From the NCBI GenBank assembly GCA_905250115.1, contig CAJNOI010000062.1, positions 166,249-230,248 on the forward strand: a stretch of DNA of 64,000 bases, read 5' to 3'. The translations under genes were made by a program, and so were the position numbers. Positions 1-13,225 of this stretch are shown here, one piece after another. The DNA is from Adineta steineri (Eukaryota; Rotifera; Eurotatoria; Adinetida; Adinetidae). Numbering within the stretch: position 1 is the stretch's first letter; each line of letters begins with the position of its first letter. A model generated the notes under the pieces. The model ran no database searches. It saw only the letters and a list, made by a program, of their open reading frames with translations, and was not told the DNA's origin.

Positions 1-1749
1 AAAAGCATACGGTATAATAGTTACATATTTAGGAAGAGAATATAGGATAAAATAGACAGTAGACGAAAGAAAGAATGAATAAAAATATTTCAGATACAAA
101 GCACAACTTTGAAGAAAAAATTACGTCGTTATATTATTGCACACATGACTGCATAAGATGGATAAAAGAAATAAGAGAATGTTATGCTCTCTCTCTCTCT
201 TTCCCCAACTCATAACGATACGTATTGAATAGGTAATTACCTATAAAGATGAAAGTTAATAACATATCATGATTTATAAAGTAATTGTATTTTATTTTTC
301 AGTTAAAATTCATCAAAATAACTTTTCACGTTTTCCACTGTTTTACATAGTTGATCGTTATTGAAAAAGCGTTCTGAAATCTTTTTTTTTAGTTAAGGAA
401 CACTATCTATCTTCACGTTAAGTAAATATAAATACAGTAAACGACTGCATTCGAAACAGAAATGTATGTCTGATTCTACTCTATTATAATACCATGTGGA
501 ATCTTAGGTGTATTTGAATATAATTTGAGTCTTACTAGAAAAATATAAAAACAAATGAATATTTTAGATTCATATTTATAATCGTGAGTTATGATCGTAT
601 GTATTCGTATCTTTATAGAGTCGATACCGTTTTAAATAGAACTCTTTCAACTGCATCAAATAGTTATGAGTAAGGAAACTGCTTCTGAAACATAGTTATG
701 TACTTAAATTTTCAATTCAATGAAGTTTAATTAGGAATATAAATCAAGTATATCCTAATTGTGCAATTTAAAATATTAAGATTATATTATAATGCGAGAG
801 AAGATTTTTTTTCTGTTTGATTGATGATAGCTATTTATATCACGATATTTTATATTTTCTGATATTTCTCTAATAATTCACATTATTATTTAAGTAGATA
901 TGACATGAAAAAATATTTATTGATAAATAACGACGAAAAAACTGTTTTAATACTTTAAAGCTTTCGATAGTTTCATGTAGTTTTTCGAATATATTCTATC
1001 CTTTGATAACGTATTCTTTACAATATTTTTTCTTATCACATAAGTATTTTATAGAGTTAAAAGCTAAATTAATTGTTTTGTCCATATATTTATTTTCACA
1101 TCCTAGTTCACAATTAATTAATCCAAACAAAAACAATAAATAAATATAAATTACAAAAAAAATACTAAATAATATGAAAGTCCTATAATTCATAGCGCTA
1201 CAATAAAAAAATTTCTTATATAACGTAATATTAGAGCGACCCCTCCCCTCCCCTGGGTTATCAAATATCATCATTGGCTATCCCCTCCTCCTCCTAAACT
1301 AATTAATCCTATTCGATTAATTATAATAAGTAATTAAAATATATTAATCAAAAACAAATTGATATTTATGATCTGTAAGATAGTAGAAGTAAGTAAGACG
1401 TTCAAAATAAGTTTAATTGAAATATTCTTAAGAAGACATATTATCAACTTCATAAGTTCATGTTTATTACGAGAAATATAAGTGTTTGTACAATAACAAC
1501 GAATAAAAGTTTATTTTTCTTGTTTGATTAATAGTTTACTTGTTATATAATATGAGTTTTTTTATTTCGTGTCCAATATTCGTATATCCCTAATATCAAT
1601 ATGTACATCATCAAGCTATTCCCAAATCATCAATATATTTTTAATAAGATTTTATTTATAAAAAACATTTAGATCGCACATATTTTTACAATAAAAATTT
1701 ATTAACAATTTAATATAAAATATACAAACATTTTCTATATTTCGCCTGT
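1..1749. other. Intergenic, AT-rich
   Basis: I see no supported gene here. There is a C-rich patch near 1233-1290 in otherwise AT-rich DNA. The right part, about 1359-1546, holds one copy of a dispersed repeat that recurs near 18150-18312. TTTATT at about 1651 reads as AATAAA on the minus strand and could serve the next gene. Confidence 0.6.
1359..1546. repeat. Dispersed intergenic repeat, copy A
   Basis: About 180 bases that match 18150-18312 in the same orientation with a few short gaps. Shared blocks include CATATTATCAACTTCATAA and GTTTGTACAATAACAAC. No terminal inverted repeat or target-site duplication is obvious, and no coding capacity is seen. The family is unknown to me. Confidence 0.7.
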
Positions 1750-2516
1750 CTAATTATCCAACAGTTCCGAAGAAGAAGAATATTCTTCCATACTATTTAA
1801 TAATGTCATAATATTACATAATAAGTCATTTTGTTGTGGTGGCAATACTGATTTTATTAAAGATTGAAACTGGTCATCCAAAATAAAAGGAATCAATAGT
1901 GCTTGTTTATTATTATAGATTTTTCTCTGTAATTCTGTTTGTTTTAGTTTTGCTTGTTCTTCTTGGGTTTGCGAATGATATTTTCCTTCTAAAATACTTT
2001 GAATATCTTTTAAAGGTTCAATAACAACTTTCAATTGTTTGATATTTGCACACGCTTGAGTTAAGGCATCTCTAGCTTTCATTTCATTTTTATGCCGACG
2101 AATAGTATTAAGTGTTGATAAATGACATTGACGAGATCGACGACAATGAGATGAACTAGATTCATCCTTGGAATCATAAATATTTGAAGATGATACAGAG
2201 TTTTCTGATTGAGAATTAGTAGTATTGAATAATATCTAATATAAATTTATATAGATGAAAATATATATATATAGAGTGAATCATAAATAATAGTGCAATA
2301 AGATATTCTTGATCTCATCTCTTTGGATTGATCGAATCAAAGCGAAGATATCAAAAATATGTTATTACACTGCTATTTATAGTCTATCGTAAATGCATAG
2401 CACAAGATGAGTACCTTTTTATTCTTCATCGTTGATAATTTTGGTTGAAGCTTGTGTATGTGAATGTTTTGTAATGATAGTGAAGTATAATCAAGAATAA
2501 TATTATAAGCATCCAT
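1750..2516 (-). CDS. Small unrecognised protein, two exons
   Basis: I do not recognise this gene. Exon 1 (2415-2516) starts at ATG 2516 and encodes 34 residues. A GTACTC donor at 2414 joins in frame to an acceptor just above 2235; exon 2 runs 1750-2235. The product is 195 aa. A Ser-rich stretch (about residues 35-65) is followed by a basic patch, RHKNEMK, then about 100 residues of heptad-like helical sequence rich in Q, K and L (for example EEQAKLKQTELQRK), and an acidic Ser-Glu tail. No signal peptide or membrane segment is seen. It could be a coiled-coil subunit of a larger complex, but that is a guess. The intron is about 180 bp and AT-rich. Confidence 0.5.
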
Positions 2517-3956
2517 TTTATATAAGGGTAAAATTTTGAAAACAATACGATGAATAACAACGCAGAAATAACTTATTGTAAATAAATCGACGTTTGTATG
2601 GTTTATATTACATCAACAGGTATAATAATCGTTGACAGCTGGTATATACATCGATAAATAACAAGGAAAAAAACTAGTCATGCTTATGGGCTTGTTTGAC
2701 AAACAAAATAATGTTTAGGTCGAACACCCACTGCTTTACTTAAGTATAATACATACACATTCTAAAAAATAAAAATATCCTTAAAATAAATCAGCTATAC
2801 TATCTTTGGTCAGACAACCATTATCATCATTAATAATATATTTTGATAAAACTATAGTCTTTGGTAAATATATTCAAGCATTACTATTAACAACATCTGA
2901 AATGAAACAGACATGCAGGATGATACATAAATAAAAGATTCTTCTTCGAAAAAAAGCATCTATGTATCAATGTGCGTCCGTGTGATTAATATTAACATTA
3001 AGTGTGTTCACAATGAAATGTTGGCTCTTGTCCATATTGAAATAATGATGACATAGAACATATATATCCTCTACATTGTATATATAATTAGTAGAATACG
3101 AATAATAACGATTGGAGAATAATATTTACCTTTATCGATATATAAAAGTATATTCTAAATACATAATAACTGTAAACATAAAAGTTAATTATAGAATGAT
3201 TTGAAATCGATAGCGAAATAAAATTTGTATTTCAATAATTTACTACTTTTATTCGTTAAATTATAATATATTCGAGCATTCTGATATCAACGTCAAAATT
3301 AGAGAGATTTGCATGATGATGTAAATTTGTACTTGTCGTCTATTTTTATATTAGAGGTATATATATATATATATAAGAGAAAAACTTGCCATCGATAGTC
3401 TTGTGCAAATATATTAGATAATTGATTTTTCGGTGTTTTATAATTTATTCAAATTTAATAACTTGCTTTGAAAAGCAAACTTGTATTATTTTCTCATGAT
3501 AAAAAGAAGTACTCTGAGATAGTCTCATGTAATTATTAGTTACTATGTCCTGAATGCTCTTCATAAGGTGACCTTGCTATAGCATCGACAGTGTAACACG
3601 TGCTTACCTTTTTATATTTTTTTTTGTACTCAACATATTTGTTCGTAATAAAGAAGATATGTATACTCGTCAAGTATCGAAATTATTATTATACGATCCG
3701 ATTGTTTGATATCCTAAATATGAGTGTGCTATGCTCCAGAATGTTCATTCAAATCTAAATTGTATTCTTACACATCATCGCTTTAAAAAGATGCAATTCT
3801 TTTTTTCCGATTATTCCTAACGGTAACACCCATATCGACATCGAATTATAATCACTAATATTCTCAGATATATCTATTATATTTATTTTATTTCTTTGCA
3901 ATAAGTACATTAATTATATTTTTTTTTTCAACAAAAGAGAAAAATTATTTATTTAA
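2517..3956. other. Intergenic, AT-rich
   Basis: No coding signal is seen. A short TA microsatellite lies at about 3357-3376. This stretch separates the small unknown gene from the 3' end of ORC3; both are on the minus strand. Confidence 0.55.
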
Positions 3957-6900
3957 CTAATTATCCCAAGTTAATTTTGTTGCATGAAATGAACGTTGTA
4001 ATGATGTTTTTGTAAAACCAAGATAATCAAGTTCAGCTAGACCATGAACAAAACGTGCTCTAGAAAATTTTAAAATAATCTTTTAAATTTTACTTTTTAT
4101 AAGTTTAAAATCCTTACAATATTGATTTATCTTTGTCATTATCAACAATTTCTTGTTCTTCTACTAATGATGCAAATGACTAGAAAAAGAATGTTATTCT
4201 TAGATATTAATTTTTGGATTATATCATACATCAAACCAATCACTAAGTGGAATTTTTGTACCCGATTCTGTATAAACACGATAGAGTAATGCTAAATCAG
4301 GTATTTGTCTTTGCTTCCAATTGACATTTTCAGTTAATTCTCGAATAAATATAGCACGAGTCATAGGTACTAATCGTTCATGTAAAAGATTTTCATTGAT
4401 TTTAGTTGAAGTATTGATTATTGGTGAAATGAAACATTCACATATTTGTTTAAGCCATAGGAAAACTTGTTCACGATATCGATTTAATTTTTTATCACTA
4501 ACTGAACGTAATGTATTACTTAATGTTTGTGTATCATCAGCAATTTGTTGTTCTTGTTCAAGGAAAATTTTCTTAGCTAATTGACAATATTTAATACACA
4601 AAGAATTTTCATTACATTTATGTTCAATAAATGAATTTAAACATGTATCAAGTTGATGAATTGTAGAAGAATTAACAGATAATGTTAATTCATTAAACAT
4701 AGGTGTATTCGATAGATAAGATTCATAAAATGATGAACGATAACGACCAAGAGGATAATTTGGTAATTGATTACATGAAACATAGATTGCATTAAATAAA
4801 CAAATATTCAGTTGATTAACTGGCTGAATAGTTGAGTCAGAAAAAGCGATAAACTAAAATTAATCGATAATAATAATTAATAAGTATTTCTAAAAAGTAG
4901 AGAACTAGACAATTATTGGATAAACTGAAATTCGTCGTTAATAATGCAGATTAAAGTGTAGCTCAATATCAGTGTTTTATCTAGGTTTGTCCTTTTGAGA
5001 GTGCGATAACGATTTCCGGGAGGACGAAAACCTAATTTCTGGAGGCCAAATACGTAGTAAAAGCATAAAATCACAATTTTCGAGGAGACAAAATCGTTCT
5101 CCGGGAGAGCGCCGCCATCACTGCTTTGTATAAATAGATTATCTTCTATAAGATGTATTTTTTAAAAAGGATAGATGAATACGTAGTTATTAAAGTCGTT
5201 TTTTCTAAATATAATCATTACTTCAAAAGTACTTATATTTATCTCTATTAGCTGTTTTCAAACACAACATTTTTCTCGAATATACTCTATAATGATCGCC
5301 TAATAATCAAAATATACTTAACTTTTATAAATAATTCTAGTACACAAGATCAAACAGTTTCTAAATTAGGATATAAATCCAAATTTGAATTAGATTCGAT
5401 GGGTTATAGTTATTTATTGTCTCTGAAATTTATATTAACGGTATTTAAATTACTGAATGTGAGTGTGGAAGAATACAAGACTGTGTTACACCTAGAGTAC
5501 GGCGGTTTCAAAAAAATGGTACCGAAACCGCTCTTCTCTCATTTCTACTGACCGGAACCGATTCCGGATAACATTTGGAACCGCCGTACTCTAGTTACAC
5601 GTCTACCTACACTCTCAAGACTTTTGTTCGACACGTGTTCACAAGGTACTGTGTTCAAACCTCGGTATCATCAGCTATGGAATGACCTTGGACAAGTCAC
5701 TAACGGCTATTTGTCTCGGACCATCCATTCGATAGTATACCGATTACGTGATGACATACAGTAGCTCTTAGCCTGTATGTGGTTACTCAGTATATATGAG
5801 GAGTTTAATTAATTAAGCGAAAAGAACTCTGTATCAGGCCAGCCTTCTATCCAGAGCTACAACTAGAAATAGTTGTAGGAAGCATATCGGGCTAAATGAA
5901 AATGTCCTTGGACATCATCCTATATTGAAAGGTAAGCCGAAAGGCGGGGGTATTTCTTCTTCTTCTCAAAACTTTTATATAAACAATCGAATTATTAGAA
6001 AATAAATTTTCAGATCGATTGAAGAAAAACTCATTCTTCGCTATTTATATAAAACGACATGAAGTATCTCTTTAATCATTAGTCAAATAATCGAGTCCCA
6101 GAATTTTTCAAAGAGAACTTCGATTATGTTTACTTCAATCCAATTTGTGTTCAAGATTCGACACATCTTTAAATAATAACACCAATTTCTTATTAAAACT
6201 TTTTACTACTAACTTTAAGTGCATGTTCAAGCCATGCTAATGAGAATGTTTCAAAATAGCCATTATCAACAAAATGTAATTGTTCAGCTGTAATTGTAAA
6301 TTGTTCATTACTTTCCGAAAGGAATAACTGAAAAATAGATGTAATAAAATTCTTCTCTTATTAAAATATATACATACTGATTTAATAATATATTCATAAT
6401 ATTTTCTTGCACTAGAATCATAAATTGTATCAATGGATAATTTTGATGCAATACGACTTGCTACAAGTCGTTGTAATGAATGATCACCACCTGATAAACC
6501 TAATACAAATGATATTGATATTGATTTTATTTGTAAACTAAATATAAATAAAATTTAAATGTTTTTCTTTTTCTTTATTTGATGATATAATACCTAAGTA
6601 AATTTATAAAATTTTCGAATATCGATATATTCATTGACTCAAATTCTGGAATAATAAAAATTAATGAACGTTTTTCATTTTCTTTAAGCTATAGAAAATA
6701 TAAAATATGAATTAATTTTAAAACAATTCAATTCTAACTTCATTATAAATTCCAATAAATTTACTTAATTGAAAAAATACATTCTTATTTTCAGGATCTT
6801 TATCTGGATAAAACTAAAAAAAATTCTTTCTATTTTTCTTAATTTAAAATATTGTTTTTCCTTACCTTATTTAATTCATTCTTAGTTGTTTTAAGTATAT

Positions 6901-7321
6901 TATGAATAGATGAATATTGATCAATAGTTTGTAATTTAATAATAATAGACTTAAATTTCGAAGATAATTGTTCTTGAAGTTCATCAAATAGATGACTATG
7001 TTCAGACATATTTGAATCTAAGTTTTGTTTTTTATAAGAATAGAATATTTTCAATTGAATTTTTGTTATATACTAACCCATACATAAAGCCATAATAGGA
7101 ATATATTCAAAACATCGATTTGTTATACGACGAAATTTATCATTTTTTTTTACAATATCAAGAACACTAGTAACAAGACGAGCATGTAATTGAGATTTAA
7201 CATTCGTAAAAACATTTGTTATATGATCAATACGAGTTATATCAATTTTTTCATGAGATTTTTTATTTGATGGTTTTTGAGTAGTTCGAGTGACGGAATG
7301 TACTTCGACAATTGTATCCAT
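3957..7321 (-). CDS. ORC3: Origin recognition complex subunit 3
   Basis: Subunit of the origin recognition complex, which marks replication origins in the nucleus. Nine exons read as 7078-7321, 6866-7017, 6765-6813, 6594-6681, 6378-6537, 6214-6327, 4230-4853, 4118-4179 and 3957-4059, all phase-compatible, giving about 531 aa (human about 711). The N-terminal exons follow the ORC3 pattern FEYIPIMALCM then SEHSHLFDELQEQL. An AAA+-like strand reads KRSLIFIIPEFES. The large exon holds QLPNYPLGRYR, matching the human SLPKYPLGR segment before the winged-helix region. The C-terminus, AELDYLGFTKT...KLTWDN, is the ORC3 signature. Compared with human, about 60-80 residues are missing between LEHALK and FIAFSDS, exactly where a 1.36 kb intron lies, so one exon may be unread or lost. 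The family call is firm; the middle of the model is less so. Confidence 0.9.
4970..5123. mobile_element. Possible decayed hAT-like MITE
   Basis: A GC-richer block with CAGTG at its left end and CACTG at its right end, next to GCGCCGCC. The flanking octamers CTCAATAT and CTTTGTAT agree at five of eight positions. Internal motifs CCGGGAGGA, CTGGAGGCC and CCGGGAGAG suggest short internal repetition. The inverted repeats match for only five bases, so the assignment is weak. Confidence 0.25.
5483..5600. repeat. Short inverted-repeat element
   Basis: TAGAGTACGGCGGTT at 5493-5507 is matched by its exact reverse complement at 5579-5593, and GTGTTACA outside the left arm roughly mirrors TTACAC outside the right arm. 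The interior holds further CCG-rich half-palindromes. The element is about 118 bp and can fold into one hairpin. It looks like a small MITE, but no clear target-site duplication was found. Confidence 0.5.
5640..5800 (+). mobile_element. tRNA-derived SINE-like fragment
   Basis: GTGTTCAAACCTC at about 5652 resembles a pol III B box. It is followed at about 5690 by GACCTTGGACAAGTCACTAAC and then TTTGTCTCGGA, which resembles the CTTGGGCAAGACACTTAAC module after the tRNA-related head in many invertebrate SINEs. No good A box is visible. The likely reading is an old 5'-decayed SINE copy. Confidence 0.35.
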
Positions 7322-8939
7322 TATTGTAAATATTTATTTGATAGAAAATGATTGAATATATTCTATTAAGATTTATTTTTGATTCTTTCTTTATATAATC
7401 TTTTCTTTGTTCATTTCATATGACGATTCGGGAATGTTAAGAAAAGTAAACAACAGAGGGCAGTTGATATCAAGTGATACATATATAATCTGAACATGTC
7501 TCAAATCCGTAATCTTAATATGACAGCTGATCTAGATTGATGATGAGTAGTGTTGCCAGATCTTCCAGATTTTTATTGAATTAAATTTTATTTATTTGTT
7601 AATATTCATTTAATAGTTTATGAGTATTGTTTATCAAAATCAAAACTTAGTCATTCTAGTGAAAAGTATTCTATTAGAAACTACGTATTAATTAACAGTG
7701 GACTTTATAATTTATCACTTATATATTTAGTTTATTATATTTTGAATTTTCATGCTGATTTTCTTTTGGTATATTGAGACATGTGTTTTTTAAAACAATA
7801 AATGATATAATTGAGAACAAGATTTATAGAAGTTTATTTTAGCTGATAAAAATTAACTGTTAAAAACTTTCCCGGATTTTGACATTGAAATTCCGGTATG
7901 AGTATATTCTATGTATAATCTTGCAGTCAATTTAGAATTGACTTTCACATCTATATCATCGCTGAATTTAAATACTTAGGTTTCAAATATAATAGCACGG
8001 TTATGTTGACTTTTTTTTCAAAGTATAATTATAAATATTGATAAAATGCGTCAAATATGAGCTTTAACAGATGATTTTTACTTAATACATAGATGAATTA
8101 CGAATATCTCGTTCATATAAATTATTATATGTTTTTTATTATTCATCAGAATAAATACTATTAGACATTAAAGATTAATTCAGAAGGACATCTACATAGA
8201 ATTAATCATAATATTAGCATTAATTGTTCCATGAACAGATGGAAAAACTGGCAAAAGAAATATTCATATACATCAAGTTATTTATTTACAAGTTTTATAT
8301 CTTCGGAATGATCAAGTACTTTGTCTTTTTAATATACAAATAAGTATTCGTAATTTCCTAAATCGTCTGTTTATTATAATTTATGAAGCTTTCAAAAATA
8401 TTGCGATTTTACGCAATGCTAACAAAACAATCGTAATAAAATATTAATGAAAACAAAAATGGTAATTTTCTACTTCATTTAAGATCTCCTTGTAATATAT
8501 ATATATAATTATATGCGATAATATTTCTGACTGGATAACGATACATACTCAATCTGAATTCAATTAGAACAAGTATAATTAATAGAATTCTATGTACAAT
8601 ACAAAATATGAATATGTGACTTAATAAATTATGAAATATAAAGTAAAATAATACGGAAATCTATCAAACGTCACTTATTCATTAGATTTCCTAGTAATTG
8701 AGATCTTGTATCTATAATATTATATCATTTAAGTATTGAATTGCATTGACAAATGAAAATCATGTTTTTATGGAAGTTCATAAATAAATATATAGCGTCC
8801 TCTGTATTCTATGTGTTTTTATTGGTTCACTCAGAATAAGTAATGAATCAATTGACAACTTGTCGATTGAGTTGAATTAATCAGTGTATGTGAACACGTT
8901 CAAACGCTTTTTGAATCTCGAACAAAGAATCTCATCAAT
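7322..8939. other. Divergent intergenic region ORC3 / VPS45
   Basis: About 1.6 kb between the ORC3 start (minus) and the VPS45 start (plus), so promoters for both are expected here. The sequence is AT-rich with no coding signal. No specific promoter motif could be identified by eye. Confidence 0.5.
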
Positions 8940-11938
8940 ATGACCAATATCAATGTTATTGAAGCTGTTCGTTCGTATATCAATCGAATGATTGAAGATT
9001 GTGGTCCAACTATAAAAGGACTTGTTATGGATAAAGAAACGGTTTGTAAAACAAAATTGATCTAATTACATCTCAGAATATAAGATTTATTCATTTTCTA
9101 GGCATCTATTGTTAGTATGGTTTATGCTCAATCAGAAATTCTTCAAAAGGAAGTTTTTCTTTTCGAACGTATCGATATACCTGGTCAAAAATCATTAAAA
9201 CATCTTAGTGCTATATGTTTTCTACGACCAACAGAAGAAAATATTCAATCATTAGTACGTGAATTACGTGAACCTAAATATGGAAATTATTTTATTTGTA
9301 AGTTGATTCCAAAAAAATGAATATTATTTGAAACGATTCAATTTAGATTTTACAAATTTCGTTGAAATGAGTGATATCAAATGTTTAGCTGAAGCAGATG
9401 AATTTGAATGTGTGCGAGTTGTACAAGAATTTTATGCTGATTATTTAGCAATTAATCCACATTTATATTCACTTAATATTCCAAATACTTATCAGGTAAA
9501 AAGAAGATTTTGTATCGAAAACAAACAAAAAAATTAATTTTCTTAGAAAAATTATGAATGGAATGATAATGTTCTTCGTCGAACAGTTCAAGGTCTTGTT
9601 TCATTATTACTTTCATTACGAAAGAAAAGTGCAACAATTCGTTATCAAAAATCATCCAATATGGCAAGAATACTTGCAGATAAACTCTCAGTAAATAAAT
9701 TTTAATGAAAATAATTTCTTTTTATGTTTGAAATAATTTAGAGTACACTTAAACGTCAAGCTGATTTTACAGCATCGAATACGAATGATTACAATCAAAC
9801 AATCGTTTTAATTATTGATCGTCGTGAAGATGCTATAACTCCGTTACTTAATCAAGTTTGATTAATTTTGTTTTTTAATTAATAATGAATATTTTGATTA
9901 TTATTTTTCAGTGGACCTATCAAGCAATGGTTCATGAATTGATTGGGATTAAAAATAATCGTGTTAATCTTAATCAAGTACCGGGTATTACAAAAGAACT
10001 TGAAGAAGTTGTTATGAATGCTGAATATGATGAATTTTATGCGAATGTAAAAAACGAAATATGAGTTATTTTGTTATTATATATTTGTTTATTTTTGTTT
10101 AAATAGAATCTTTACAGTAATTTTGGTGAAATAGCAACAAATATTAAAGGATTAATGGAACATTTTCAAGATAAACATAAAAGTCAATCAAAAATTGAAT
10201 CAATTGGTGATATGAAGGTTTGAATTCATTATGTAGCGTATTTCTTAGGATAATATTAATAGAAACTTACTGGTTTCACTGTCAGCAGTACCCACACGAG
10301 CGGGAAGGGGGGGAGGGGGAGTGTACACCCCCGAATAATTAAAAATTTTTTTTTTTTTCAACGACGAGAGCTGATTTGGGATAAATTTTCTGTTTTTTAA
10401 GCAAATTTTGCTCTAAATACCCATTTACATCCCCCCAAAAATCTTTACGCTCTTTCAAAACCCGTTACACCCCCGCCCCCAATCTTAGACCCTTCGCGCG
10501 GGCTCTAACTGTCAGGCAACATAAAATTTTATCTCTACATTTATTAAATGATGGACTTTCATGAAGAGTGTCTCTGAGAATGATTCAACGTACAATTTAA
10601 ATTGAGCAACACATCACGAGTGATGTATATTTACTTCCGTAACATGTTGTAGTAGACTATAAGTGCTAGCAAGACGATAAGTATTTATCCCTGTTGTTAG
10701 CTATAATCTATACATAAATAATTGATGTAAGAACAAGAAGGAATTAATCATCTAAATGTCGTACAAGAACTCATGTTCTTCCAAGGTTGTGCTAATATAG
10801 AAATGTTATATATGTTATAACAACTGTCTGAATAAAACTTATATTATCGCTAACACAAATCTATTTTAAGAAAATCCTTTCGATTCGTTTATATAAATAC
10901 ATGATTTCTATTAGACATTTATTGAAAACTATCCGCAATTTAAAAAATTATCTGGTACTGTTTCAAAACATGTAACAATTGTTAGTGAATTATCACGTCT
11001 TGTTGGTCTTTATCATTTACTTGAAGTCAGTGAAACTGAACAACATTTAGTATGTCAAGGTGATCATAATGAAGTTGTGCAGGTATTAAAAAAAATACGA
11101 ATTTTATATATTTTGTATTATAAATTTTTTTTTCCTTTCAAAGAAAATTAAACGTTTAATAAAAGATGATAAAATTCGTGATTTGGATATACTTCGGCTT
11201 TTATCTCTCTATGCATTACGTTATGAACAACATGCAAGTAATGAATTAAATACATTAAAACATGATGCACAAAAACATCGACGATTATCTGAAAAATATA
11301 CTCAGGTATAATAAATTAAAAGAGTAAAATCTAACATTTTAATTTTATTTTCTAGTATCTTCAAGCTATAGTTGAATATGGTGGTTTAAAATTTCGACAA
11401 GCTGATCTGTTTAATACGCAAACACCCATGGCTATAACAAGACAATTTATTCGAGGATTACGAGTATAAAACAAAATTTTCATTTTCTTTTTTAACTTAA
11501 TTTGGAAAATATTTTTAGGGAGTTGATAATGTATATGCTCAACATGTACCATTAATAAAAGATTTAATCGAACAATTATTACGTGGAAAACTTAAAGATA
11601 CATCATATCCGAATGTTAATGCAAAAGATCAAGTCAATCAACAGAATCTATTACAACAAGGACAAATTAACAAGTTAATAAACACTATTGTTTATATAAA
11701 TTTCTTATGAAATATTTGTTTTTTTTCTAGACCAAGTGAAATCATTGTTTATGTCGTTGGCGGAGTAACATATGAAGAATCCTATCATATTCAAATGATG
11801 AATAAACAAAGTGCACGAATTTTATTAGGCGGCTCATATATACATAATTTTTCAACATTTATAGATGAAGTACTTAATGGAGTATCTTCATCTTTATCCT
11901 CTGCATCCAATGAACTACTTTCATCTAGACGTCGTTAA
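8940..11938 (+). CDS. VPS45: VPS45, Sec1/Munc18-family protein
   Basis: SM-family protein that binds SNAREs and controls vesicle fusion at early endosomes and the trans-Golgi; elsewhere it acts with Rab5 effectors. Twelve exons: 8940-9041, 9102-9297, 9347-9495, 9547-9690, 9742-9855, 9912-10046, 10107-10217, 10915-11082, 11144-11305, 11356-11463, 11519-11673 and 11731-11938. All phases agree and give 583 aa (human about 570). Diagnostic segments are [20 protein letters not shown] near the N-terminus, [19 protein letters not shown] mid-protein, [15 protein letters not shown], and [10 protein letters not shown] with [10 protein letters not shown] near the end. The start matches the human N-terminus ([18 protein letters not shown]). 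Eleven exons have normal short introns; intron 7 is about 700 bp because of a transposon insertion. AATAAA follows the stop at about 11988. Confidence 0.96.
10278..10515. mobile_element. hAT-like MITE in VPS45 intron 7
   Basis: A 222 bp GC-richer insert (10286-10507) is flanked by the exact 8-base direct repeat ACTGTCAG at 10278-10285 and 10508-10515, the target-site length of hAT transposons. The left end reads CAGTACCCACACGAGCGGGA; the right end, reverse-complemented, reads TAGAGCCCGCGCGAAGGG, an imperfect terminal inverted repeat. The interior has G and C runs and no coding capacity, so it is non-autonomous. It sits inside an intron and leaves both splice sites intact. Confidence 0.65.
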
Positions 11939-13225
11939 CTTATATTTTTATTCATTTATCTTGCTTTCTTTTTAATGTTGTAAAAACAATAAAATTTAGA
12001 ATCATAATCAATATTTAATCTTATATTTTGTCGATTAGTTTAGGTAGAAACAGGATGTGTATTTCTTCATAGATAAGAAAAAACAATATTTAATCAAAGA
12101 AAGAAGCACTTCATAAAGATAAAATGTCAATGATTAAGTCAAATAATAACTACTACGTGTTTTTCTTTAATAATAATAATTCATTCGTCTGATTTTTTTT
12201 CTTTCTTATTTACTTCGTTAGTCCACATCGATAGTTCGCATGATATAAATCTATATTCTGTCTGTCTGTTCTCTTTGTAAGAGATTCATACATCATTTCT
12301 ATCGGCGTTTGCTTTGTATTTTTTTACATTAAGTCCTTATGTTTTTCTGTTGTTTATATTCATCATGTTTTTGGCTTATATAGTTGTTAATGCGAAGATA
12401 TGTGACAAAAGAACAAAAGAATGCATTTGTGCATAAAATCGATATTTACTGATCGATATCTACTTTCAGAATCAATCAATAGTTTTATTTCCTAATAAAA
12501 ATGATAAATTTATCTCGTAATTCATTGATTTTTATATTTAAAATGTATTTTTTAAACGAAATTTTCTTCAGTCTATTGTTGACTTTCTATTTGAATATAT
12601 ATCAGTAAAGTATAGTTGCTATTGTTGAAATCCCTCTTGATTTCTATTGTTATTGGTATTTTATTATTGAAATTTTGACTGAAAATATAAAGAACTTCTA
12701 GTTATACAAATATGTGCTCTATGGATAGCGTGCCAACGTGTAGTGCGTGTGCTCCTTATAAAAAAAATTGGAGAAGCGATGGGAATTTATTGCTTCCTCT
12801 ATTTTGTCTCCGCTTTGTCGATATTGATATATATTGTAGAGCATATATTTAAGCGTTATTTTACTGTTCGGTATGGACGACCTGAATAACGATGCATCAG
12901 TAAAGTAGTATATACAACTACTTCCTTCGAAAAATATTTCATTATGATACTCATTAAAACGAGCATTGCACATTAGTGAGTGTAGGTCTTGCATTCTTTA
13001 TTAATTATAGAAAAAAGCATACAAATCTTTTATTTCATCGAATATACGAAATGTTATTGACATTATTATAGAAAAAATCCTTTTTTCCTTCTTTGTCGTT
13101 CTTTGATGATTAGGAAACATAGATATCCAAAACAAATACTAATCTCTGTTCTTAGAATGACGTTTTACTTGTTATATTAGTTTGTCAATATCTATACATG
13201 TCATAGCAAATAAAAACAACCAGCA
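11939..13225. other. Intergenic, AT-rich
   Basis: Holds the 3' UTR and polyadenylation signal of VPS45 at its left end. The rest is AT-rich with T runs. A 91-codon minus-strand frame at 12719-12994 has no recognisable family and no splice partner, so it is not called. Confidence 0.5.

Larger units (their letters stand above)
4854..6213. other. Large repeat-bearing intron of ORC3
   Basis: This intron is about 1.36 kb, while the other ORC3 introns are roughly 50-70 bp. It contains GC-richer blocks unlike its surroundings: a possible decayed hAT-like MITE (4970-5123), an inverted-repeat element (5483-5600) and a SINE-like fragment (about 5640-5800). No exon is evident, though one may be hidden. 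Confidence 0.55.

Noticed and set aside
12719-12994. 91-codon minus-strand frame
   Set aside because: No recognisable domain, no splice partner and no supporting codon pattern; likely chance in AT-rich DNA.
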